Shown: positions 45,850 to 55,088, counted from the stretch's first letter. The stretch is 64,000 nt of DNA from Acidimicrobiia bacterium (GCA_029263095.1 JAJCYA010000085.1:27634-91633); one strand, 5' to 3'. Made by a program: numbers and translations. The notes: a model not told the origin generated them from the letters alone.

Positions 45850-47463
45850 ATGGCCGACGAAGAACTCGGTCCCGAATATCTCACTGCGCGAGGCGTTCCC
45901 TCTTCGAAGCGCGGGTACGACAAACGGGTGATCGACGCCTTGCTCTCGGAGGCGCGGGACCGCTGGCAAGCAGTTCAAGACAAATACGAGGAGTTGAGGG
46001 CGACCGTCGAAGCATCCGGCGGGATCGAGTTTCTCGGTCGCGACTTGGGTGCAATCGGCACCGAAGTCGGAGAGGTTCTCTCGTCTGCCCAGAAGGCCGC
46101 GGACGGAATGCGGTCGAGGGCCCGGGAGGAATCCGATCGCGTCGATCGCGAGTCCACCGAAGCTGCGACCGGCGCGATCGCTGAGGCCGAAGCTCAGGCA
46201 CTCGGGCTGCGCCGCGACGCCTGGGATAGCGGCATGGATCTGCTCGACTCTGCATTGCTGGAGGTGGAGCGGATCATCAGTGCAGGCAAGGATGATGCTC
46301 TCCTCATTCGCGCCCAAGCAGAAAAGGACGCCCACCGCCACATTTCCAGCGCCGAGCGGGAGGCGAGCGATCTCATCCGTCAGGCACGCTACGAGGCCGA
46401 TCGACAACTCAACCAGACCCGCGAGGTGGCTCAGCAGATCATTGACCGCGCTGCCAGTCCGCAGTTTGCCGACTCCGGTGGCGAGACGACGCCGCCATCT
46501 GAATTCACCGACGCCCGTCGCGAGGAGTTGCTTGCCGAGATCGAGCGTCTTCGGCTGGAACGCTCGATCGACTCGGTAAAGGTCTTTCGCAGTGAGCCAA
46601 TGGTGCGACCGACCCACGTGGAGCCGGCGGACAAGGCGTTTGAACCGGACGGAATCGACCTCAGCGATGTGCTTGCGGCCGAAGTGCACGAGATGAGATC
46701 GGCGCCGGAGACCATTCCGATTCGGGTCGATCCTCCTACCCAGGCCTTTGGAACCGAAGATGATGTTGGCACTCTGTTCGAGGCTCTCCGGACGACCGGA
46801 GAGGTCGAGACGGTCGTCGTAGAGGAGCAGCTTCCCACCGACCCTTTTGAGTTGAGGGATCAGCTACTGCTGCCCGTCATCAACGACGGCGTGAGCGATC
46901 TGAAGCGTCGCATCGTCGATATGCAGAATGTTGCTCTCGACGGTCTGCGCGGCTCAGGTTGGACACCGCACCCGTCCGATATCGCTGGGGGGATGGCGCT
47001 TCTGCTCGAGTCGATGATTCACAAGGCCGGTTCGGCGGGTGCGACCGCTGCCGGTCCGCTCGGCGGCCTCTTTGGGTCGGTGTCGGAGCCGGGGGATCGC
47101 GCCGGTCGACTGGTGGCTTCGATGTCGGCGGCGCTGGCGGGTCAGTTGGCAGCATCGCTGGAAGATTCGCGTGGCCCCGAGGAGGCTGCCTCCGCAGTCA
47201 GCCAGGTGTTCCGTTCTTGGCGCAACGACGCCGCCGAACGATGGGTGCGATCGGCGGCCACAGCGGCATATCACGACAGCCTGCTCGCCGCGTTCCGGTC
47301 GGGCGGGATCAGCAATGTGGTTGCGCTATCGACCGGCGCACCTTGTGAGAACTGTGCAGGACCCGAAGGCCTCTCTTGGCGTCCGGGTCGAGAACCGCCC
47401 GACGGCAAGGCGGTGCCACCGGCCAGCCTCGGCTGCTCTTGCACGATTTCACCGGCCAGCTGA
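45850..47463 (+). CDS. DivIVA-like coiled-coil protein with cysteine-rich C-terminal tail
   Basis: About 537 residues. The N-terminus has a DivIVA/GpsB-like opening (GVPSSKRGYDKRVIDALLSEA), then long heptad-rich helices (about 30-260) that would form a coiled coil. An acidic linker and a helical C-terminal domain (about 330-500) follow. The last 40 residues hold CENC, WRPGREPP and CSC in a spacing that recalls the C-terminal tail of phage Mu gpF / SPP1 gp7 head-morphogenesis proteins. It may organise the cell pole or the envelope. The combination is not one I know, and the function is unassigned. Confidence 0.72.
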   Translation: MADEELGPEYLTARGVPSSKRGYDKRVIDALLSEARDRWQAVQDKYEELRATVEASGGIEFLGRDLGAIGTEVGEVLSSAQKAADGMRSRAREESDRVDRESTEAATGAIAEAEAQALGLRRDAWDSGMDLLDSALLEVERIISAGKDDALLIRAQAEKDAHRHISSAEREASDLIRQARYEADRQLNQTREVAQQIIDRAASPQFADSGGETTPPSEFTDARREELLAEIERLRLERSIDSVKVFRSEPMVRPTHVEPADKAFEPDGIDLSDVLAAEVHEMRSAPETIPIRVDPPTQAFGTEDDVGTLFEALRTTGEVETVVVEEQLPTDPFELRDQLLLPVINDGVSDLKRRIVDMQNVALDGLRGSGWTPHPSDIAGGMALLLESMIHKAGSAGATAAGPLGGLFGSVSEPGDRAGRLVASMSAALAGQLAASLEDSRGPEEAASAVSQVFRSWRNDAAERWVRSAATAAYHDSLLAAFRSGGISNVVALSTGAPCENCAGPEGLSWRPGREPPDGKAVPPASLGCSCTISPAS

Positions 47464-47624
47464 CCGGCGGCCAACTACTCCTCTGGCCTGGATGCTCGCC
47501 GGCGGATCCGACGCGATTCGAGGTGATGGGTCGGCTGTGCCCGATACGACAAAGTCGAGCACCCGGGCCCTCAGCGCCCCGGAGCCGCCGGACAGGTTCC
47601 AGACGTTCGTAGTATGTGTGCTCA

Positions 47625-50594
47625 ATGATCGAGCGTGAACCCACCCCCATTCCAATCCGAACGTCCTCGCGCGGCCGCAAGCTGCTCATCGGGTTCGGCG
47701 TCGCCTTCTTCATCCTGCTTCTCTCTCTGCGCGGGATCGCCACCTTCTGGACGGACTACCTCTGGTTCGATTCGGTCGGGTTTGCGTCGGTGTGGCGGAC
47801 GCTGGTCTTCAGCCGGGTGATCCTTGTCGTGATCGCGACACTGGTGGCGTTCAGCCTGCTCTTCCTCAACCTCGTTCTTGCCGACAAGCTTTCGCCCCCA
47901 CAATCGCTGGTGGCCGGTAGCCCCGATGAGGAGATAGTGGAGCGCTTCCAGGAGTGGGTGCGGGCTCGTCGCCTTCGGTTCCGTCTCGCGGTCAGCGGGT
48001 TCTTTGGTCTACTGATCGGTCTCGGCGCCGGCACTTGGTGGGAGGATTGGCTTCTCTATCAGAACAGCGAGAAGTTTGGCGTTGTCGACCCCGTCTTCAA
48101 CAACGACATCGGCTTCTATGTCTTTACCGTTCCGTTCTATCGGGACCTGTTCGGGTGGGCGTTCCAGTTCTTCCTCATCACGTTCCTGATCATCGCCGCG
48201 ATCCACTACCTCAACGGCGGGGTCCAAATCCAGCCCCGGGTTCAGCGCGTTGCGGCCGGCGTGAAGGTTCACCTATCGGTACTGCTGGCGATCATCGCCA
48301 TCCTCAAGGCGGCGAGTTACTGGCTCGACCGCTTCGATCTCCTCTACTCGTCGAGGGGCGCGGTGTTTGGGGCCACCCACACCGATGTCAACGCCCAGCT
48401 GCCTGCGCTCAATCTCTTAATAGGTATCTCGGTGGTGGCCGCGATCCTGCTCCTCGTCAATACTCGGATAAGGGGGTGGACGCTTCCTGCTGTTGCCGTC
48501 GGCCTGTGGCTGGTCACCTCAGTGGGACTGGCAGGTATCTGGCCTGCCGCAGTGCAGCGGTTCTCGGTCCAGCCGGACGAGATCAACAAGGAGCTTCCGT
48601 TCGTCGAGCGGAACATCGAGTTCACCAGAGAGGCGTATGGCCTCGATGCAGTCGAAGTAAAGGACTTTGCCGCCTCAGATTCGCTGACGGCGGACGACGT
48701 GGCCGCCAACGCGCCGACGATCGACAACATCCGACTGTGGGATCCGTCGGTGCTGCTCACCACTTTCAGGCAGCTCCAGGAACTCCAGCCGTTCTACCAG
48801 TTCGACGATGTCGATGTGGATCGTTATTTGCTCGACGGCGAGCTCACTCAGGTCATGCTCTCGGCTCGCGAACTGGACACCGCCGGGATACCGGGCGGCG
48901 GCTGGGTCAACGAGCATCTGGTCTACACCCACGGGTTCGGGACGGTGTTGAGTCCGGCCAACACGGTGACGAGTCAGGGCCAGCCCGACTTTCTGGTCAA
49001 GGACATCAACCCTCCCGCCGGAGCTCCCGATTCTGTGGAGGTGACCCAGGGCCGCATCTACTTTGGTGAGACGGTCCGGTCGAGCGACTTCGTGGTGGTC
49101 GGGACCAAGGAACAGGAAGTGGACTTCCCGATCGAGACCTCCGCCGGTCAGGAGAACGGGAGCGAGCTGCTCGCGTTCACGTCGTATGAAGGCAAGGGCG
49201 GAGTCGAGATGGGCTCCATCTTCCGTCGCGCTGCTTTCGCGCTGCGGTTCGCCGATGTCAATACGCTCATTTCGGGCCAGATAACCAGCGACAGCCGGGT
49301 GCTGATGGTGCGCAACCTGCGCGATCGCCTCGAGAAGGCCGCCCCGTTCCTGGCGGCCGACACAGACCCCTATTTGGTCATCGATGATGCCGGGAGTCTG
49401 GTGTGGGTGCAGGACATGTACACAGTCACCGATCGTTACCCGTATTCGACTCCTGCCGATAGTGGCGACTCGACCGCTGGTGGCGTGCCCGCCGCCGGAA
49501 GGCTCAATGTCGCTTCTGGTCTCCCCAGTGATTTCAACTACATCCGCAACTCGGTAAAGGCGACCGTCGATGCCTTCGATGGCACGATCAAGTTCTACGT
49601 GTTCGACGAATCAGATCCGATCGTGCGAGCGTATCGGGGCATCTTCCCGGCACTCTTCTCCAGCGCCGACGAGATGCCTCCGGAGCTGCTCAACCATCTC
49701 CGTTATCCAGAGGACCTGTTCCGGGTCCAGTCCGATGTGTATACGAAGTACCACGTCACCGACTCTCGGGTGTTCTTCAACAACGGTGCTCCGTGGGATA
49801 TCGCTCGCGATCCGTCGACCACTGGCTCTGAGGCGCAACGGGTGTCCTTCCCGGTAGAGAACCGGCCGATGGTGCCCTACTACCTGCTGATGGAGCTGCC
49901 CGACGAGACCGACCTCTCGTACCTGCTGCTCCAGCCCTTTACCGCGGCGACCCGCCCCAACATGGTCGCCTTCATTGTCGCCAAATCGGATCCCGACGAG
50001 TACGGCCGGCTGATCACATTCGAGTTGCCACGTGAGTCGTTCGTCGATGGTCCTGGCCAGATCGGGGCTCGGATCAATCAGGAACCTGAGATTTCTCGCG
50101 AGTTCAGCCTGTTGAGTCAGGGTGGCTCAGAGGTCATTCAAGGCAACATGCTCGTCGTACCGATCGAAGAATCGGTTATGTACGTGCAGCCGATCTATGT
50201 GTCCGCCGACCCCGAAGGCAGCGCTGCTGCCTCCGATATCGCGGCCCTCCCCGAGGTCAAGTTCGTGATCGTGGTGTTCGGTGATCGGATTGTGATGCGA
50301 GAGACGCTGGACGAGTCGCTTCAAGCAGTGTTCGGCGACGCCGCGCCTGTGGTTGACGATGGCACCCCCGACGATGGCACCCCCGACGATGGCACTACCG
50401 AGCCTCTGCCGGACGACGTGACCGCGGCGGTATCACAACTGCTGATTCAGGCGGATGCAGCCTTTGCTCGAGCAGACGCTGCTCTCCGAGATGCCGACCT
50501 GGCCACCTACCAAACCGAGGTCGCCGAGGCGCAGCGACTGCTCGATCAGGCTAGAGGACTCATCGAGGCGGCTCTGGTCGGAGAGAGCGCCTAG
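47625..50594 (+). CDS. UPF0182 family large membrane protein
   Basis: About 989 residues. Seven membrane helices fill the first 300 residues (from LLIGFGVAFFILLLSLRGI), followed by a large extracytoplasmic body typical of UPF0182 (COG1615). Family segments include DYLWFDSVGF, NDIGFYVF and the NIEFTREAYGLD region. The tail has three DDGTP units encoded by a 15-bp repeat, then a helical end. The start is ATG 47625; a GTG at 47616 is in frame, and a TAGTAT box at 47610-47615 leaves almost no leader. The function is unknown in the literature I know. The family is characteristic of actinobacteria and some cyanobacteria. Confidence 0.92.
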   Translation: MIEREPTPIPIRTSSRGRKLLIGFGVAFFILLLSLRGIATFWTDYLWFDSVGFASVWRTLVFSRVILVVIATLVAFSLLFLNLVLADKLSPPQSLVAGSPDEEIVERFQEWVRARRLRFRLAVSGFFGLLIGLGAGTWWEDWLLYQNSEKFGVVDPVFNNDIGFYVFTVPFYRDLFGWAFQFFLITFLIIAAIHYLNGGVQIQPRVQRVAAGVKVHLSVLLAIIAILKAASYWLDRFDLLYSSRGAVFGATHTDVNAQLPALNLLIGISVVAAILLLVNTRIRGWTLPAVAVGLWLVTSVGLAGIWPAAVQRFSVQPDEINKELPFVERNIEFTREAYGLDAVEVKDFAASDSLTADDVAANAPTIDNIRLWDPSVLLTTFRQLQELQPFYQFDDVDVDRYLLDGELTQVMLSARELDTAGIPGGGWVNEHLVYTHGFGTVLSPANTVTSQGQPDFLVKDINPPAGAPDSVEVTQGRIYFGETVRSSDFVVVGTKEQEVDFPIETSAGQENGSELLAFTSYEGKGGVEMGSIFRRAAFALRFADVNTLISGQITSDSRVLMVRNLRDRLEKAAPFLAADTDPYLVIDDAGSLVWVQDMYTVTDRYPYSTPADSGDSTAGGVPAAGRLNVASGLPSDFNYIRNSVKATVDAFDGTIKFYVFDESDPIVRAYRGIFPALFSSADEMPPELLNHLRYPEDLFRVQSDVYTKYHVTDSRVFFNNGAPWDIARDPSTTGSEAQRVSFPVENRPMVPYYLLMELPDETDLSYLLLQPFTAATRPNMVAFIVAKSDPDEYGRLITFELPRESFVDGPGQIGARINQEPEISREFSLLSQGGSEVIQGNMLVVPIEESVMYVQPIYVSADPEGSAAASDIAALPEVKFVIVVFGDRIVMRETLDESLQAVFGDAAPVVDDGTPDDGTPDDGTTEPLPDDVTAAVSQLLIQADAAFARADAALRDADLATYQTEVAEAQRLLDQARGLIEAALVGESA
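50356..50400 (+). repeat. 15-bp coding repeat in the UPF0182 gene
   Basis: Three tandem copies of about 15 bp (GACGATGGCACCCCC, the last degenerate) encode an acidic DDGTP linker near the C-terminus of the UPF0182 protein. Confidence 0.85.
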
Positions 50595-50645
50595 CGCATT
50601 CCGTCGGTTGCCCGGTAGCTTGGGCTTCCAGAACGCGGAGACACG

Positions 50646-52058
50646 GTGATAGGTCGTGGTGCGGTTGCTTTGGGCGTGGGCCTCCTGCTTGCCGTCGGTT
50701 CGACGACTGCCGCGGGCGGATCCGCCTCCGATCGGTCCGAAATCAGGCACACGCCGCATCTGCAGCTCGGTGATGCTCCCCTGATCGGATACTCCGGCAG
50801 TGAGACCGATCAGGTACGGGTGATGTGGCAGACGGTCCCCGAGGGTTCGGCTACCAACGATTCGTTTCACGTCGAGTACCGACTCGAGAGTGCGGCACAA
50901 TGGCTCAGAGCCCGGGCGGTGGTGCGGACCGATACGGGTGTTGGAGGTCGGGTAATCCACCACTCCGACCTGCTCGGTCTGGACTTCGATGCTGGCTATG
51001 AGTACCGGGTGCAGCATGTGCGGGACGGAGTGATCTTGGCCACGTACGGATCGGCCTTTCGTACCCGGCTCCCGGAGGCGAGCAACCGGTCGTTCAGCTT
51101 TGCTGCCTACGGCGACTCGGCGAATGTGTCGTCCCTGGGGTCGTTTCGATTGCTCCAGCAACGGATCAACCAGGTTGATCCCGAATTCTCCCTGCTGCTC
51201 GGTGACAATACCTACAACGATGGAAGCCATGACCAGATCGATGCTCGTTTCGATGCGTCTCTCAATCCTGAGGCCGCAGCGTGGAACTCCGGCCATATTG
51301 ATTACGTCAGCTTTGGCAATCACGACGTTCGAACACGGTCGGGCCAAGCCACCGAGGACAGCTTCTCCGTACCCGTACCGGTCGTCGGTGTGACCGCCGC
51401 GGCGTCACCTCCGGTTTCCGAGCGGCCGGAGCACAACTACTCATTCGACTACGGGTCGGTCCACTTCGTCACCTTCGACACCAACAGCCTGGACAACCCG
51501 GACCGACTTGATGGTCTGATCGAATGGGTGGCTGCCGATCTGGCCGCCTCACGGCAGCCTTGGAAGATCGTCTTCGGCCATCATCCTGTGGCTGGAACTC
51601 CCGACAAGGGGGAATCCCCCTCAGGTGGGTACTACAGCCGATTGGTACCGGCTCTGTTTGCGGCGGGAGCGGACGCCTTCATGGTTGGCCATTCCCACAC
51701 CTATGGGTGGAGCTATCCCCTCACGGGAGGCCGAGATGGGACCGCCGCCTTTGTCTCCCACCGGGGAACCGCTTATCGGGAGGGCGACGGTGTCGTTCAG
51801 GTGGTGTCGGGTGTCGGCGGCAAGAGTGTGAGGTCTGGATCGTTCGGACAGTTCCCGTTCATGGCAGCCGGGTACACCAGTTCCACCGAGCCCAGGGCTG
51901 AGGTCGGATTCACGCTGGTGGAGGTCACGCCCACGATCCTGACGTTCAGTTACGTCGCGGCAGACGACGGTGAGGTGATCGCCTCCTTCTCGATCCTCGG
52001 GGGCGCAGATCATTGGGGAGTGCCCGGCAGGTGGTCGCTGCGGTTGTCGGTCACATGA
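50646..52058 (+). CDS. Secreted purple-acid-phosphatase-like metallophosphoesterase
   Basis: A 470-residue protein from a GTG at 50646 with GGAG six bases before it. A signal peptide (GVGLLLAVGSTTAAGG) is followed by a fibronectin-like domain (about 40-140) and a calcineurin-type phosphoesterase domain. The metal-ligand blocks are all present: YGDS, LLGDNTYNDG, FGNHD, IVFGHHP and GHSHTYGW. The N-terminal domain plus this core is the purple acid phosphatase architecture. It probably releases phosphate from extracellular esters. It is the last chromosomal gene before the tRNA and the integrated island. Confidence 0.88.
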   Translation: MIGRGAVALGVGLLLAVGSTTAAGGSASDRSEIRHTPHLQLGDAPLIGYSGSETDQVRVMWQTVPEGSATNDSFHVEYRLESAAQWLRARAVVRTDTGVGGRVIHHSDLLGLDFDAGYEYRVQHVRDGVILATYGSAFRTRLPEASNRSFSFAAYGDSANVSSLGSFRLLQQRINQVDPEFSLLLGDNTYNDGSHDQIDARFDASLNPEAAAWNSGHIDYVSFGNHDVRTRSGQATEDSFSVPVPVVGVTAAASPPVSERPEHNYSFDYGSVHFVTFDTNSLDNPDRLDGLIEWVAADLAASRQPWKIVFGHHPVAGTPDKGESPSGGYYSRLVPALFAAGADAFMVGHSHTYGWSYPLTGGRDGTAAFVSHRGTAYREGDGVVQVVSGVGGKSVRSGSFGQFPFMAAGYTSSTEPRAEVGFTLVEVTPTILTFSYVAADDGEVIASFSILGGADHWGVPGRWSLRLSVT

Positions 52059-52111
52059 TCGGGACGGTCTTGCGCAGCATCGGGTGCGTCCGTATGCTCC
52101 GGTCCCTACGA

Positions 52112-52190
<79 letters not shown>

Positions 52191-52192
<2 letters not shown>

Positions 52193-52219
52193 CCCCCAGG
52201 TCAGAGGCCTGGGGGTTTC
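52191..52219 (+). terminator. Terminator after the initiator tRNA (island-derived)
   Basis: AACCCCCAGG pairs with CCTGGGGGTT (about 52191-52217), followed by TCTTGTT. It ends tRNA transcription. Only its first two bases belong to the att repeat, so the stem now used by the chromosome was brought in by the island. Confidence 0.85.
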
Positions 52220-52244
52220 TTGTTGGGGCGCGATCAGGTGGCCA

Positions 52245-52263
52245 TGTCAAACATGTGTCAAAC
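52245..52263. repeat. Arm-type integrase-site candidates, left end
   Basis: TGTCAAAC occurs at 52245-52252 and 52256-52263, in the same orientation and 11 bases apart, about one helical turn. A matching pair with the same spacing lies at the right end of the island (63732-63750). Paired repeats at both ends fit the arm sites bound by the N-terminal domain of lambda-type integrases. Confidence 0.65.
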
Positions 52264-52284
52264 ACGCCTCGCTATGAGCTACCC

Positions 52285-53508
52285 CTAACCCATTGAGAAT
52301 TGCTCGACCATTTCTCCATTCTCCTGAACGAACGCCTTAATTGGCCCATCTTGAGATACCTTGATTCCGACCCCGTATCTGCTGAGAGCCTGGGCCGCCG
52401 CTGTGCGCCCGCCGCCAGGGCTGCCGCCGCGGACCTTAAGAATGGCTCCGCCAGCAAGGATTCGACCTGATTGATCGAGGAGTGTGGCCCCGTCCATCGA
52501 GAGAAGTTCCAGGCGGCGACGCCTGCTGAGCGCTTGGAAGTGGGTTTGGTTGATCATCCGGCTCGGGATGTGTGACTCTGACGACCAGGAATCATCCGGG
52601 GCAAGGAGCTTTGCGATTCCCGTCTTCACTTGGTCGCGGGCGAGGATGCCAATGCAAGCTCCATGATGCGCTGCCGATGCATCGAGCAGCGAGGTCAAGA
52701 TTGCCCCTTTGACAGGTGGTGATAGCTGCCGTTTCGTGCTTCCGAACCAGCCGGAACCTTTGACCAGATCGAGAGGAAAGCCGCGCCAGCGAGAGTTGCG
52801 TCGAGCGAAGAGGAGCTGCTGATTGGCGAAGAGGTACACCTCGCCGGACCTCGTTACCGAAAGGCCAATTCGGCCGGTCGAACCGGTCCACTCCGCTAAT
52901 GCCGTGAAACTGTCCGGTGCGAGGATGTCAGAATCCTGGGTGAACTCCAGATCGATCACGCTCAGGGCCGAGCCATCACCAGCGAGTCGAACGGCAGTCA
53001 CGAGGCCAGAACCCATCACTGGCGCCCAAGCCTCATCCAGGAAGGATGTCAGCGGCACGCCAGTCTCTTGAGCGTTGAGGTCCAAACACATATTCATGGC
53101 GATTCGAACGCCTTCGTACGTTCTTGTTGCATATTGGACGATCGATTGCATAACGGTCTCAAGCGTTCGGGAGTTGTTGGTGTCGTCTGTACAGCGAACG
53201 GCAATAGCGCGGGTCAACACATCCCCTGAAGCAGCTGGCGCGAAGCTCCGAGGCACTTCACTGAACTCGTGGAGAGCTTGGGCATATGCCCTGAGCAGGC
53301 GGGCCTCGTCTCCGGAAAACACGAGAGCGGATCGGCTGAAGCAGACCTTGCGGCTACTGCGGGGGAGTAGGACCCACACTTCGCGCGGCTCTGGCCTGCC
53401 ATAGATCCGATGCAGACCTTCGGTCGTTATCCCGTGAGAGATCTTGGCTCCGAGTAGATCTCGCAGATCACGTTCGGCCAAACTGAAGTAGTCGTCGATA
53501 GTGGCCAA
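52285..53508 (-). CDS. Diadenylate-cyclase-like (DAC/DisA_N-like) protein
   Basis: A 407-residue protein from a TTG at 53508. Residues 255-400 follow the layout of diadenylate cyclase domains. The DGA motif is present (MDGATLLDQSGRILAGGAI, 338-356). The second motif, usually GTRHRAA, reads GGGRTAAAQALSRYG (365-379), then IKVSQDG where DAC enzymes have VVSEE. The RHR residues needed for ATP binding and catalysis are therefore changed. The first 250 residues are of no family I recognise. It may be an inactive nucleotide sensor like the DAC-derived sensor domains reported in nucleotide-based immunity, or a divergent cyclase. It lies directly downstream of int. Confidence 0.6.
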   Translation of the reverse strand: MATIDDYFSLAERDLRDLLGAKISHGITTEGLHRIYGRPEPREVWVLLPRSSRKVCFSRSALVFSGDEARLLRAYAQALHEFSEVPRSFAPAASGDVLTRAIAVRCTDDTNNSRTLETVMQSIVQYATRTYEGVRIAMNMCLDLNAQETGVPLTSFLDEAWAPVMGSGLVTAVRLAGDGSALSVIDLEFTQDSDILAPDSFTALAEWTGSTGRIGLSVTRSGEVYLFANQQLLFARRNSRWRGFPLDLVKGSGWFGSTKRQLSPPVKGAILTSLLDASAAHHGACIGILARDQVKTGIAKLLAPDDSWSSESHIPSRMINQTHFQALSRRRRLELLSMDGATLLDQSGRILAGGAILKVRGGSPGGGRTAAAQALSRYGVGIKVSQDGPIKAFVQENGEMVEQFSMG

Positions 53509-53547
53509 GCCAGTTTGTGAGTCTTCTTGAGCTGCTATGACCGGAGA

Positions 53548-54759
53548 TCATAGAGTGAATTGACCATCGCCTGGAGAGCCCGTTTCGGATTCCCCGGCCA
53601 CTGTTGCGGCGATCCGGGCCGCAGCCTCGGCTTGCATCCCCGGGATTACGTGGGCGTATTGCTTCATCGTGAAGGCTGGATTCTCGTGGCCGAGGCGTTC
53701 GCTAATTACCTTCACCGGCACGCCGGCCTTCATCGCGATGGATGCATGGGAGTGGCGCAGGTCATGGAGTCGGATCCTTGGGAGAGGAGTCCTGGCCACC
53801 AAACGGCCGAATGTCTGAGAGAAGCTGTGGGGGTGGATAGGTGTCCCGTCCTCCTTACAGAACACCAGATCCCGGTCCTGGTAATCGGTAGTCCATGTGT
53901 TTCGTTCTTCCTGCTGGCGCAGCCGGTGTGCCTGGAGATGTTCGATGGTGGCCGGGTCAAGGTCGATCACCCTTGCCTGGTGGTTCTTGGGGGTCGAGAC
54001 AATGACCTCGTAGGCCACCGAGACCAAGGCTTGGCGCACCGAGATGCGAGCACCGTCGAAGTCGAGGTCCTTCCAACGCAGGCCGAGAACTTCACCTCGA
54101 CGCATGCCGGTCATGGCGGCAACACGCCACGCGGCCTCCAATCGGTGACCTTGGACGGCCATGAGAAACGATTTCAGCTCGTCTGGCTCCCAGAAGCCGA
54201 TCGCGTTGGACACCGTGGCGCGAGGCCGGGGCGGTTTTGCTCGTGCGGCGACGTTGCCTGCCACGAGGTCCGAATCGACTGCGTCGGTAAGCACCTTGTG
54301 GACGATCGTGTGCACATAACGGACGGTTTTGGCACTCAACCCAGCTCCAGTATTTCGATTCCCATTGGCCAACAGGTCGGCGTAGAGCCGGTTGAGCATC
54401 GTCGGGGTGATTTGTCGAAGCTGTTGGCTTCCCAGCTGGGGAAGCACGTGGAGGTTGAGGTTCCTCCGGTACGAATCGGAAGTGCTCGGCTTCACCCGGG
54501 ACTCAGTTGTCGGCAGCCAGTGCCCCTGCACCCACTCGGAAAGCGTGAGTGCGTTCGGTTCGACGTAAGCGCCGGTGTTGAACTCGTGAACGACCTTTGC
54601 TCGGGCGGCTTCGGCTTCCTTGCGGGTCGGAAACCCGCCATGCCATTTCTGACGCCGGTTCCTCTCGGCGTCGCGTGGGAGGTCGATGACGACATACCAG
54701 TTGACGGTCTTGCGCCCATCCTTAGTGGTGTGGACTCTCTTACGGATGTGCCCCTGCAT
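53548..54759 (-). CDS. int: Tyrosine-family site-specific integrase
   Basis: About 403 residues from the ATG at 54759. An arm-binding N-terminal domain (HIRKRVHTTKDGRK start) and a SAM-like core-binding domain (LTLSEWVQGHWL onward) precede the catalytic domain. The active site is R220 (TGMRRGEVLG), H332 and R335 (HDLRHSHAS), H358 (RLGHENP) and the nucleophile Y368 (MKQYAHV). The ATG shares its A with the stop of the excisionase (TGATG), so translation is coupled. It catalyses insertion into and excision from the initiator tRNA gene. A longer start at 54795 would only add residues that overlap the excisionase. Confidence 0.96.
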   Translation of the reverse strand: MQGHIRKRVHTTKDGRKTVNWYVVIDLPRDAERNRRQKWHGGFPTRKEAEAARAKVVHEFNTGAYVEPNALTLSEWVQGHWLPTTESRVKPSTSDSYRRNLNLHVLPQLGSQQLRQITPTMLNRLYADLLANGNRNTGAGLSAKTVRYVHTIVHKVLTDAVDSDLVAGNVAARAKPPRPRATVSNAIGFWEPDELKSFLMAVQGHRLEAAWRVAAMTGMRRGEVLGLRWKDLDFDGARISVRQALVSVAYEVIVSTPKNHQARVIDLDPATIEHLQAHRLRQQEERNTWTTDYQDRDLVFCKEDGTPIHPHSFSQTFGRLVARTPLPRIRLHDLRHSHASIAMKAGVPVKVISERLGHENPAFTMKQYAHVIPGMQAEAAARIAATVAGESETGSPGDGQFTL

Positions 54760-54980
54760 CAGCGGTTCCCGCCCGCAATTGGTGACCCAAGCCACTCAAG
54801 GAGGGCAGGTACGGGGACGATCACTCGCCTTCCGAGTCGACGCGACGGGATCTCGCCTCGCCGGGTCGCCTCGTAGGCGGCGGTCCGCCCGAGCCCGAGG
54901 AGTGAGGCGACTTCCTCGACGGTGAGTGTGATGCGGCGCTCGAGATCGTTGAGTGCGATGGCGGCGATAGGCTGAACCAT
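54759..54980 (-). CDS. xis: Excisionase / MerR-type DNA-binding protein
   Basis: About 73 residues from the ATG at 54980, which has AGGAGG eight bases upstream. The helix-turn-helix (TVEEVASLLGLGRTAAYEATRRGEIPS, read in part) and wing (RRLGRRVIVPVPALLEWL) match the excisionase-type winged-helix family. It probably bends DNA at the att arms and directs the integrase to excise. The longer frame to 55025 lacks a ribosome site. It is coupled to int by a one-base overlap. Confidence 0.88.
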   Translation of the reverse strand: MVQPIAAIALNDLERRITLTVEEVASLLGLGRTAAYEATRRGEIPSRRLGRRVIVPVPALLEWLGSPIAGGNR

Positions 54981-55059
54981 GTCGGACCTCCTAGTTAGGT
55001 TCCGGCCGGGCCCCGGGGTGTTCACGCACCGCCGGGGCCGATTCCGTGTCTATAACATT

Positions 55060-55088
55060 AGACTACAGTGCTGTCAGGTCCCTGTCAA
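55060..55088 (-). promoter_or_regulatory. Sigma-70-type promoter for xis-int
   Basis: On the minus strand TTGACA (55083-55088), a 17-base spacer and TAGTCT (55060-55065). Transcription should start near 55053, about 70 bases before the xis ATG. The -35 box overlaps the likely start region of the divergent small regulator gene, so the two promoters could interfere. Confidence 0.65.

Noticed and set aside
45850..47463. Phage remnant, because of the gpF-like tail
   Set aside because: The rest of the protein is a long coiled coil with housekeeping neighbours, no other phage genes are present, and base composition matches the surroundings.
53560..54876. 438-codon frame on the plus strand opposite the integrase
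   Set aside because: The minus strand carries the full tyrosine-recombinase active site; the plus frame is a GC-driven shadow.
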